A stretch of 16,927 nucleotides of DNA from Scatomorpha pullicola (GTDB lineage: Bacteria; Bacillota; Clostridia; Oscillospirales; Oscillospiraceae). The translations under genes were made by a program, and so were the position numbers. This document shows positions 1 to 5,786 of this stretch, piece after piece. The number at the start of each line of letters is the position of its first letter. The first letter of the stretch is position 1. Location of the stretch: positions 1 through 16,927 of the forward strand of contig DVJU01000131.1 of the NCBI GenBank assembly GCA_018716545.1, in the 5' to 3' direction. The notes under the pieces were generated by a model. The model worked only from the letters and a program-made list of their open reading frames with translations. It ran no database searches and was not told the origin of the DNA.

Positions 1-105
1 CGCTCTGCGCCTCGGTTGACCGCCAAAGGCGGCCAATTCGACGCTCGCTTCGTCGTCGCAAGCTGCATATCCTTCGCTCCCGGCTAAAGCCGAGAGCTCA
101 GTCAT
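1..105 (-). CDS. Possible 5' end of a leftward ORF, or repeat-borne reading frame, running off the window
   Basis: A leftward ATG at 105-103 follows a GGAGG (complement around 113-118) by about nine bases, and the frame stays open for 35 codons to the window edge. The peptide begins MTELSALAGSEGYAACDD and matches no domain I recognise. The same DNA carries small dyads (20-32, 39-55, 81-92), which is more typical of structured non-coding DNA than of a gene. I infer either a real partial gene or a chance frame within a dispersed element. The ribosome binding site is the only positive evidence. Confidence 0.25.
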   Translation of the reverse strand, partial: MTELSALAGSEGYAACDDEASVELAAFGGQPRRRA

Positions 106-287
106 TTCGCTGCTCCTCCTCTCCCGATGAGTGCGACTCGCACTCATCGGGAACCCGAAGTATTTTCGGCGACGTACACGCCGCCGCCGAAAATGATCCC
201 AGTCCTTTTCGCGCCCATAGGGCGCGAAACTCTGCGAGGCTTTTTTGATAAGCTGAGCGGCGCAGCCCTCGGACTGCGCCGTTTTTT
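20..287. repeat. String of consecutive perfect dyads (structured non-coding element)
   Basis: Seven dyads lie in 268 bases. They are 20-24/28-32 (5 bp), 39-43/51-55 (5 bp), 81-85/88-92 (5 bp), 123-136/138-151 (14 bp with one central base), 162-171/185-194 (10 bp), 207-216/220-229 (10 bp, ATA loop) and 258-265/274-281 (8 bp, then T6). All arms are perfect. The density suggests a structured RNA, a dispersed palindromic repeat or the edge of a mobile element. No transposase, recombinase or target duplication is visible. Apart from the weak leftward frame at 1-105, this stretch holds no gene I can support. Confidence 0.6.
258..287 (+). terminator. Rho-independent terminator-like hairpin 36 nt upstream of the DUF3788 gene
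   Basis: The stem CGGCGCAG (258-265) pairs with CTGCGCCG (274-281) and is followed directly by six T (282-287). It ends 36 bases before the start codon at 324. There is no room for a full promoter plus leader after it, so it may act as an attenuator for the downstream gene rather than only ending an upstream transcript. Confidence 0.6.
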
Positions 288-323
288 ACTCATCGGACTG
301 AATTTCACACAGGAGGACGCGCC

Positions 324-737
324 ATGACAGACATAACCCCTGACGCGCGGCAAATGACGGCTCTGCTCGGAGAACAGCTGTACGGAGTCTGGAACAGCCT
401 GTGCGCCCTGATAGAAGAACGCTACGACATGGAGCGCGCGTGGAACAGCGGCGGCAAGGCCTGGGTCTACGAGTACAAGTACCGCCGGGGCGGCAAAACG
501 CTCTGCGCGCTGTACGCCCGCGAAAACTGCCTGGGCTTCATGGTCATCCTGGGCAGGGACGAGCGTGCAAAGTTTGAAAGCGACCGGGCAAACTACTCCG
601 AGGAAGTCCAAAGGGTCTACGACGAGGCCGCGACCTACCACGACGGGAAGTGGATAATGTTCGAGCCCCGGGACGCCTCCCTGTTCGGCGACTTCATGAA
701 GCTGCTGAAAATCAAGCGAAAACCGAACCGAAAATAG
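324..737 (+). CDS. DUF3788 family protein
   Basis: This is a soluble protein of 137 residues. The pattern of a central GGKAWVYEYKYRRGGKTLCALY segment, then FMVILGRDE, then YHDGKWIMFEP and a basic Lys/Arg tail matches my memory of the DUF3788 family. That family is small and cytosolic, and its biochemical role is unknown to me. The length is normal for the family and no signal peptide or membrane segment is visible. The start is fixed by AGGAGG at 311-316, seven bases before the ATG. The gene faces the XRE regulator at 787-1764. A terminator-like hairpin (258-287) lies just upstream, so expression probably depends on reading through it. No function can be inferred from the neighbours. Confidence 0.75.
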   Translation: MTDITPDARQMTALLGEQLYGVWNSLCALIEERYDMERAWNSGGKAWVYEYKYRRGGKTLCALYARENCLGFMVILGRDERAKFESDRANYSEEVQRVYDEAATYHDGKWIMFEPRDASLFGDFMKLLKIKRKPNRK

Positions 738-752
738 CTGCAAACAGCGCAT

Positions 753-773
753 GCGGCCGGATAATCCGTCCGC
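753..773. terminator. Possible bidirectional hairpin between convergent genes
   Basis: The near-perfect inverted repeat has arms GCGG-C-CGGAT and ATCCG-T-CCGC, with a one-base centre and a single mismatch. It lies in the short gap between the DUF3788 stop and the XRE stop. No T tract follows on the plus strand, so a terminator role is inferred from position only. Confidence 0.3.
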
Positions 774-786
774 GGGCGCCGTTAAT

Positions 787-1764
787 TTACTTATTCCCGG
801 CCTCGCGCTCGATCATGCGCTCCAGATGTCCGGCCAGCGAGCCTATCCCCGCGGCGGAAAACGTGCTGTACAGCGGGCTTGAAGCGTTGTCCCAGGGCGT
901 CTCCAGCGAGCGCATCACCCGCGCGAGCAGCTCGGCGTACTCCTCGCTCCGCCCCAAGGCCTCCGCCAGGGACAGCCGCACGGTGAGTCCCATCCACTCG
1001 GGCAGCCCCGCCGCCGAGCTGACCGCCTCGGCCGTGGCGGCAATGCTCTCCGCGTCCGCCTCCCGCCCGTCCTTGAGCGCGTATTCAAAGAGGTGCTGCA
1101 TGGCGGTCACGGCCTCGGATATGCCCTCGAGCACCCGGCTCTGCCACAGCGGCAGCGCCTCGTCCGCGCGCCCCTGGGCGGTGTACAGCAGCGCCAGCTG
1201 CTCCGTGCGGTCTACGATGTTCTTAGGCAGCGTGTTCACGAGCGCCTCCGCACGCTCCAGGTCGCCGCTTGCGCGGCAGCGGTTTATCACCATCCCCAGC
1301 GCCTGCAGCCTGACGTCCGGGTCGTCGCTCTCCGCCAGCCGCTCGTACCAGGCGTCGAGCTTCGCCCGGTAGTCGCCCTCGTCCGCCTCTCCGTACAGGT
1401 AGAGCGCGCCGTCTAAGTAAAACGCCGCGGACAGCAGCAGCCTGTCGCAGCTGGGGTACTCGCGCAGCTTGGCCTCCGCGCGCTCAAAGGCGGCGGCATA
1501 TCCGGCGGATTTCGCCGTCTCGTCCACCGAGTTCATGAACTCCGCTATCTGAGCGTCGCTCAGCTCCTCGCTGAAGTCCAGCAGGGTGTTCAGGTCCACC
1601 CCCAGCAGCCGCGCCAGCCCCGGCAGCAGCATGATATCCGGCAGGCTGGCGCCCCGCTCCCACTTGTTGAAGGCGGATGCGCTCACGCCCAGGCGGTGGG
1701 CGGCCTGCTCCTGGGTCAAGCCCAGCTCCCTGCGCTTGCAGCGTATTATCCCGTTTATCTTCAC
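787..1764 (-). CDS. XRE-family transcriptional regulator with helical-repeat C-terminus
   Basis: Residues about 5-60 form an N-terminal Cro/CI-type helix-turn-helix (RRELGLTQEQAAHRLGVS, then FNKWERGASLPD), which binds DNA. The remaining roughly 260 residues are Ala/Leu/Glu-rich paired helices (for example TEQLALLYTAQGRADEALPL) resembling TPR-type repeats. Such repeats in regulators usually bind a peptide, another protein or a small signal. The start is GTG at 1764, because GGAGG lies nine bases upstream of it. A good promoter (1787-1815) precedes it, so it is transcribed on its own rather than with the SAHH-like gene upstream. Its target genes are not evident and the ligand is unknown. Confidence 0.8.
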   Translation of the reverse strand: MKINGIIRCKRRELGLTQEQAAHRLGVSASAFNKWERGASLPDIMLLPGLARLLGVDLNTLLDFSEELSDAQIAEFMNSVDETAKSAGYAAAFERAEAKLREYPSCDRLLLSAAFYLDGALYLYGEADEGDYRAKLDAWYERLAESDDPDVRLQALGMVINRCRASGDLERAEALVNTLPKNIVDRTEQLALLYTAQGRADEALPLWQSRVLEGISEAVTAMQHLFEYALKDGREADAESIAATAEAVSSAAGLPEWMGLTVRLSLAEALGRSEEYAELLARVMRSLETPWDNASSPLYSTFSAAGIGSLAGHLERMIEREAGNK

Positions 1765-1786
1765 CGGCTATCGCCTCCATGCCGCT

Positions 1787-1815
1787 ATGATACCACAGCC
1801 CCCGCATCGCAGCAA
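1787..1815 (-). promoter_or_regulatory. Sigma-A promoter for the XRE regulator
   Basis: On the minus strand, TTGCTG (1815-1810) and an extended -10 TGGTATCAT (core 1792-1787) are separated by exactly 17 bases. Transcription would start near 1780, leaving a short leader before the GTG at 1764. Confidence 0.6.
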
Positions 1816-1858
1816 CGGCGCCGCGCTCAAGCCCACCGCCGCAAAACCTGAGCGCCGC

Positions 1859-3062
1859 TCACTCCCGGCCGTGCACGGCGCCCCACAACGCCAGCTCGCA
1901 CGCGGCCTTGTTGATGTCGTCGGGCAGGGGCTGCGCTCCCGGCGCCAGGCCGGGGTCTTTTACTATGCGCTCCAGGCTCAGCAGCTGCAGGGCGTAGCCC
2001 AGCTCCATTATCTCTATGGGGTTGCCGGCGCCGGAGGCCAGATTCAGCGGATTGGCTCTTTGCAGCAGATAGATGCGCTTTCCGCCGACGGAATACCTCT
2101 CCACGCCTTCCTGCATCAACTCCCTGCTCTCGGCAATTTCGCCCAGACGCGCGGTGTCTATCTCCATGTTGTAGTGCCCGGCGTTGCAGAGCACCGCGCC
2201 GTCGCGCAGCTGCCTCAATTCGCTCTCGCCTATCACGTTGAAGCGGCCCGTAACCGTGCAGACCACGTCGGCCTGCGCAAGCAGCTCCTCGAGCCGGCCG
2301 ACGATGTGGCCTTCAAGCTTCGCCTTCAGCAGGCGCAGCGGGTCCGTGTCGTATACCATCGTGACCGCGCCCAGCGCGGAAGCGCTGTGCGATGCCAGTC
2401 CCGCACCAGCCGTAGCCTATGATGAGCACGCGCTTGCCGCCTATGAGCATACTGGTCGCGCGCATGAAGCCGTCCACGACAGACTGGCCGACGCCGACCT
2501 CGTTCTCCACCAGCCTCTTTACGGGCGAGTCGTCTATTACCAGCACGGGGAAATCCGGGCATATCCCCTCACGGTCGAGTATGAGCCTGCCGGAGCGCGT
2601 CTCCTCAATGGCTCCGAGCGGACTCCAGCGTCCGCGCTGCCGCCAGAACTGCTGCATGAGCGCCGCGCCGTTGTCCATCAGGAGATCAAACGGCTCGGCC
2701 ATGGCCTCGGCGACGCTGCGCTGCAAGTCCTCCAGCGTGTCGTTTTGCCGCGCCAGCACGGTCACCTCGGGCAGCGAGGCCAGATAGGCCGCCGTATCCG
2801 GCTTTGTGGAGCCGAGATTGCCGACGAAAACTATGCCCTCCGCCCCGCCTGCCAGCAGCGCCTCAGTGCGCACCGCAGCCTTGGGCTCGCAGTGCATACA
2901 GACCAGAAGGCGCTTCCCGGCAAACGGCCGCTCGCGCTCACAGCGCTCCCGGAAGGCGCGCACAACATCCATCTTGTCGCGGTACCATTTGATTCTTTCA
3001 GCCCCGGCTCCGGCCAGAGACGGGTCGTCGATTCTAGATTTAAGCACAGCTGCCACCTGCAT
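1859..3062 (-). pseudogene. S-adenosylhomocysteine hydrolase-like protein, broken by a frameshift near 2381-2386
   Basis: Two adjacent minus-strand frames together spell one protein of about 401 residues of the adenosylhomocysteinase superfamily (NAD-dependent; the true enzymes split S-adenosylhomocysteine). The first frame holds the N-terminal half, ending in DDSPVKRLVEN, GQSVVDGFMRATSMLIGGKR and the NAD-binding loop GYGWCGTG. The second continues with ALGAVTMVYDTDPL, TVTGRFNVI, NAGHYNMEID and NPLNLASGAGNP. The join falls in a GCGC run at 2381-2386. Restoring two bases gives GIAQRASALGA, the expected family spacing. The substrate half is divergent: the usual HMTIQT and DDGGD motifs are not recognisable, whereas the Lys of VKRLVEN and the His of NAGHYN remain. 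I chose the ATG at 3062 because the likely promoter lies at 3097-3102, downstream of the earlier in-frame ATG at 3131. A GTG at 3047 with AGGTGG five bases upstream is an alternative. The break is either a real mutation or a sequencing error. Confidence 0.75.
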
Positions 3063-3096
3063 TTCGTTGTAGTTCCGGTATCCGGTATCTCGCCTG

Positions 3097-3118
3097 AGTA
3101 TACCACGGCTGGTATAAT
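3097..3118. promoter_or_regulatory. Overlapping divergent promoters built on one palindrome
   Basis: A perfect palindrome TATACCA-CGGC-TGGTATA spans 3099-3116. Its right arm is part of an extended -10 TGGTATAAT (3110-3118) for the rightward Crp-like gene. Its left arm, read on the minus strand, is part of an extended -10 TGGTATACT (3105-3097) for the leftward SAHH-like gene. Neither promoter has a good -35. Polymerase could hardly occupy both at once, and a dimeric regulator on the palindrome would block both. The Crp-like protein is the obvious candidate, but this is inference. Confidence 0.6.
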
Positions 3119-3156
3119 TAAAACAGGACATATGTCTACGTTTGGAGGTGCATCAC

Positions 3157-3821
3157 ATGCGCGAGCTTGACGGCGCCGGTCTGGAGGGATACATCGCGCA
3201 CATCGGCGCGGAGGGCTTCTTCACCCCCGAGCTGACGCAGCGGGCGCGGCTCCTGGAATATGAGCCGGGAGAACAGATAATGACGGAGGGAGGCGAGGTG
3301 CGCTCGCTGATGATACTGGTCTCCGGCACGGCGCGCATCAGCTCGCTCTCCCCCGAGGGCAAGCTTGCCGTCATAGCCGAAGCGAGGCCGCCGCATCTGC
3401 TGGGCGACATAGAGTACCTGCAAAACCGTCCTGTGCTCCACGACGTGTACGCCAAGGGCGCGGTGAGGCTCATATCCGTGCCGGTGTACGCGCTTGGCGG
3501 GGAAATGGAGAGCCTGAATTTCTACCGCCTGGTGTGCAGCAGCCTCATGCGCAAGCTCTACAACACCTCCCCGGCCTACTCCAGGGCGCTGCTCTACCCC
3601 GCGAAAAACCGCCTGGCCGCGTATCTGCTGGAGAATTCCGTGGATTGCAAAGTGTATATGAGGGGGCGCGCCGTAGCGGGGCTGCCGGGCGTCACGCCGC
3701 GGCATCTGAGCCGGCTGCCGGGGGATTTCAGGCGCTCCGGCGTATTGAAGCCCTGCGGCACGAACACATACGAGCTGTGCGATGTCGATCGCCTGACGCT
3801 CTGGCAGCTGAAATGTATTAG
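3157..3821 (+). pseudogene. YeiL-like Crp/Fnr family regulator, probably frameshifted at its C-terminus
   Basis: Residues about 20-125 look like a cyclic-nucleotide-type beta-barrel sensor domain (LLEYEPGEQIMTEGG, LMILVSGTARI, GDIEYLQNRP). Then come a linking helix and a winged helix with GVTPRHLSRL, as in YeiL-type Crp/Fnr regulators. The start is ATG 3157, eight bases after GGAGG (3144-3148). The reading frame then runs to 4080, through an 18-bp terminator stem and antisense across the next gene, which is unlikely to be natural. In the neighbouring frame the sequence reads DALAAEMY and stops at 3819-3821, just before that stem. One base missing near 3793-3795 would restore a normal 221-residue protein. 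Two prolines (GLPGV, SRLPGD) sit where Leu would be expected in the HTH, another sign of decay. No Fe-S cysteine cluster is seen. Confidence 0.65.
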
Positions 3822-3853
3822 CGCACAAGCGCCCGCCGGCCGTCACGCCGGAA

Positions 3854-3892
3854 AGAGCGAAACGCCTCCCCTGTGGGGAGGCGTTTCGCTCT
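3854..3892. terminator. 18-bp perfect stem between convergent genes
   Basis: Bases 3854-3871 pair perfectly with 3875-3892 around a TGT loop. The stem lies between the inferred end of the Crp-like gene (3821) and the stop of the leftward DUF2871 gene (3894-3896). It can end transcription from both sides, although only a short TTT follows on the minus strand and no T tract follows on the plus strand. Confidence 0.75.
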
Positions 3893-3893
3893 G

Positions 3894-4304
3894 TCAGCGG
3901 GATACGGCTCGCTTTATGTTCAGGAGAAGCAGAACCAGGCCGACGCCGAGCAGGATGTGGCCTATACCGGCCACGCCGGATATGGCGGCGCTCATGCCGG
4001 ATGACAGCGGCGTGGACAGCACCTGGGTCACGCCGCGCACCAGGAACATCACGGCCGTGAGGTTGAGTCCCACGTGGTAGACGGCGAGTATTTTGCCGGT
4101 CTTGCCGTTGGAGAAGGCGAAGGTCTTCTCCAGCAGCAGGAGCAGCAGGAACACCACCGTGCCCAGAACGAAGTAATGGGTATGTACTACGGACAGGGCG
4201 GTCTGGCCGGTGAATCCGTTGAACTTGGTGAATTCCCGGTAGAACACGCCCCCGGCCATCGCCAGAACGGCGTAGAGCAGTGCGGTATTTATGTAGCGCT
4301 TCAT
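3894..4304 (-). CDS. DUF2871 family integral membrane protein
   Basis: This protein of 136 residues has four hydrophobic segments (about 5-22, 38-60, 72-92, 106-130) and resembles the DUF2871 family, whose function is unknown. Four histidines lie in or beside the membrane segments: His41 and His43 in VHTHYF, His77 in YHVGLN and His116 in GIGHI. The arrangement could bind a metal or heme, but that is speculation. The start ATG follows GGGGAG by nine bases. It is the last gene of the TetR-headed leftward operon, 43 bases after the gene at 4348-4785, and a strong hairpin begins right after its stop. Expression is probably controlled by the TetR protein. Confidence 0.75.
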   Translation of the reverse strand: MKRYINTALLYAVLAMAGGVFYREFTKFNGFTGQTALSVVHTHYFVLGTVVFLLLLLLEKTFAFSNGKTGKILAVYHVGLNLTAVMFLVRGVTQVLSTPLSSGMSAAISGVAGIGHILLGVGLVLLLLNIKRAVSR

Positions 4305-4347
4305 GTTGTTCTTCTCCCCTATAGTGTATTGTAATTGACTGCATCCG

Positions 4348-4785
4348 TCAGTTTCCGGCTTCGTTCGCGCGTCCGGAGCCGAAAACCGCCGAGCAGAAAT
4401 TGCGCCCGAACAGCAGTCCGGAGAGCAGCAGCGCGGCTCCGAGCCCCGTGTAGAACACGGCGATGAACGCCTCCGGAGCCAGTCCGCTGCGGCGCAGGCC
4501 GATACCGCCGCCCATCATGACCGCCATGATCACAAAGGACTTCACGTCGAAGAACTTCAGGAAAAACTGCCGCTCCTCCCGGTAAGCGGCTATCCTGGCG
4601 CTGTGCTTTTTCACCAGCCTGCCGAAGATAAAGAGCTGAAATACCGTGAACACCAACGCCGACAGCAGTATGTTCATAGCGCTCAGACGCCCTGGATAGG
4701 CGGCAGCTCCGATGCGAAGTATGTTGAAGCCCGCCGCTCCCCACACCAGGCAGGCGAGCAGCAGCGTGTTGCGTTTGACTCTCAT
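4348..4785 (-). CDS. Four-segment membrane protein of unknown function
   Basis: This protein of 145 residues has hydrophobic segments at about 8-27, 36-57, 84-102 and 106-128. A charged loop (VKKHSARIAAYREERQ) separates the second and third. I do not recognise a family. The start is ATG 4785, with GGAGGAGG directly upstream. It sits between the TetR gene (70 bases upstream) and the DUF2871 gene (43 bases downstream) on the same strand, so the two membrane proteins are probably made together and may work as a pair. A second operator-like dyad lies just upstream of its ribosome binding site (4804-4816). Confidence 0.7.
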   Translation of the reverse strand: MRVKRNTLLLACLVWGAAGFNILRIGAAAYPGRLSAMNILLSALVFTVFQLFIFGRLVKKHSARIAAYREERQFFLKFFDVKSFVIMAVMMGGGIGLRRSGLAPEAFIAVFYTGLGAALLLSGLLFGRNFCSAVFGSGRANEAGN

Positions 4786-4803
4786 TGTCCTCCTCCAAAG
4801 CCT

Positions 4804-4816
4804 TGAACACCGTTCA
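4804..4816. promoter_or_regulatory. Second TetR-operator-like dyad inside the operon
   Basis: The dyad TGAAC-ACC-GTTCA has the same five-base half-sites and three-base spacer as the core of the operator in the tetR promoter (TGAAC-GTT-GTTCA, within 5431-5447). It lies between tetR and the first membrane-protein gene, just upstream of that gene's ribosome binding site. Confidence 0.5.
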
Positions 4817-4855
4817 CATTCGGCGGCAGGAAGCCGTCCTCCGCCGCGCAGGGCG

Positions 4856-5413
4856 TCAATACAGCGTGCGCCGTACTATCTCGAGCACGGCGCCTGGGTC
4901 GTAGTCCTGCCGCAGCATCGCGGAGAGCATGAGTGAAAACAGCACGCCGGCAAAGGCGTCCGCCGTCAGCTCCTCCGTGAACGCGCCCTCGCGGACGTTT
5001 GGGTCGCGCCGGAGGACGAGCGCAAGCCCGTCAAGGATGTGTCTCCAGGTCTGCTGCATCGTCTCCCTGCCGCCGGGGCGGTCTTCACGCATGAAGCTCA
5101 GAGAGTGCAGCCTGAAAAAGCCGGGGTACTGCTCGCAGCCGCGCTCCATCCGGCCGTACATCCAGACGATGCAGGACTGTATGTCCCTGAACCCGCCGCC
5201 GTCGCCGCCGCGGTGGAAGATCTCGCGCCACACGCTCTCGACGGCCGCGCCGACCAGCTCCGCCTTGGAGTCGAAGTAGTTGTAGATGGAGCCGACCGAG
5301 ACTCCGCAGGCCGCAGCCACCGAGCGTATGCTCACCGCCGGCAGCCCCTCGCGGCTTATTATCTCCCGGCTCGCCGCCAGGATGTCATCTTTGGATGTAA
5401 CCGTATTATTCAT
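4856..5413 (-). CDS. TetR/AcrR-family transcriptional regulator
   Basis: The protein has 185 residues, the usual size for the family. The N-terminal helix-turn-helix is clear at about residues 8-53 (ILAASREIISREGLPAVSIR, then VAAACGVSVGSIYNYFDSKAEL). The C-terminal ligand-binding part is helical and not specific enough to name a ligand. The start is ATG 5413, with GAGGAG nine bases upstream. It heads a leftward operon with two membrane proteins. Its promoter overlaps a perfect dyad (5431-5447), so it very probably represses itself and the operon until a ligand binds. The presence of two membrane proteins suggests a stress or transport role, but nothing proves it. Confidence 0.88.
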   Translation of the reverse strand: MNNTVTSKDDILAASREIISREGLPAVSIRSVAAACGVSVGSIYNYFDSKAELVGAAVESVWREIFHRGGDGGGFRDIQSCIVWMYGRMERGCEQYPGFFRLHSLSFMREDRPGGRETMQQTWRHILDGLALVLRRDPNVREGAFTEELTADAFAGVLFSLMLSAMLRQDYDPGAVLEIVRRTLY

Positions 5414-5430
5414 TCGCTAAGGCTCCTCAA

Positions 5431-5473
5431 AATGAACGTTGTTCATTATACAGGCGTCCCCCGTCCTTGTCAA
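5431..5473 (-). promoter_or_regulatory. Consensus promoter with overlapping TetR operator
   Basis: On the minus strand a perfect TTGACA (5473-5468) and a perfect TATAAT (5450-5445) are 17 bases apart. The dyad AATGAAC-GTT-GTTCATT (5431-5447) overlaps the -10 and the likely start site. This is the classic layout for steric repression by the TetR protein encoded directly downstream. Confidence 0.85.
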
Positions 5474-5617
5474 GGCGGGCGCTGCATTTGCGCGTCTGAC
5501 AGTTGATTTTTTCCAGCATGACTATATACTACCAGATGTGGCACGCGCACGGCCGGCCAGTCCGGAGCGCGGCGGAGAAATTTTCAAGGTAACTTATGCA
5601 CAACTTTGTATTTTCCC
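5474..5617. other. Gene-free stretch upstream of the molybdenum operon
   Basis: This stretch lies between the TetR promoter and the promoter at 5618 and holds no credible gene. A weaker promoter-like pair, TTGATT (5503-5508) and TATACT (5525-5530) with 16 bases between, could be a second upstream promoter. The bases before 5618 are AT-rich and could act as an UP element. Confidence 0.4.
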
Positions 5618-5646
5618 TTGACAATCTCGATCATAGTTTGTACAAT
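5618..5646 (+). promoter_or_regulatory. Promoter of the molybdenum cofactor operon
   Basis: A perfect TTGACA (5618-5623) is followed after 17 bases by TACAAT (5641-5646). Transcription would start near 5653, giving a leader of about 130 bases before the first gene at 5787. Confidence 0.8.
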
Positions 5647-5708
5647 TTATTAGCGACTACGATTCAGAAACAACTCGAACCGCCGGCACGCCGCCGGATA
5701 AAGCGCAC

Positions 5709-5735
5709 GCAGCGCCTGCAAAGCAGGCCGTTTTT
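5709..5735 (+). promoter_or_regulatory. Terminator-like attenuator in the leader of the molybdenum operon
   Basis: The stem GCCTGC (5714-5719), loop AAA and GCAGGC (5723-5728) are followed by CG and T5 (5731-5735), all within the leader and about 50 bases before the first start codon. An alternative small stem, GCAG (5709-5712) with CTGC (5716-5719), would use the same 5' arm and prevent the terminator. An upstream GC-rich stem-forming block lies near 5681-5699. I do not recognise the Moco (moaA-type) riboswitch consensus. Control by early termination is inferred. Confidence 0.5.
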
Positions 5736-5786
5736 ACAGAATTTGCGCAGAAATACAGACAAATATCTAAATGGAGATGAAGTCTA

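Noticed and set aside
127..327. Rightward frame of 66 codons over the dyad region
   Set aside because: It has no ribosome site, runs through four hairpins and the terminator, and overlaps the well-supported DUF3788 start.
3136..4344. 402-codon leftward frame opposite the Crp-like gene and overlapping DUF2871
   Set aside because: It has low-complexity composition and no ribosome site, and it conflicts with better-supported genes on both strands.
5653..5786. Moco (moaA-type) riboswitch
   Set aside because: The leader is in the right place, but I could not recognise the conserved motif; only an attenuator-like hairpin is reported.
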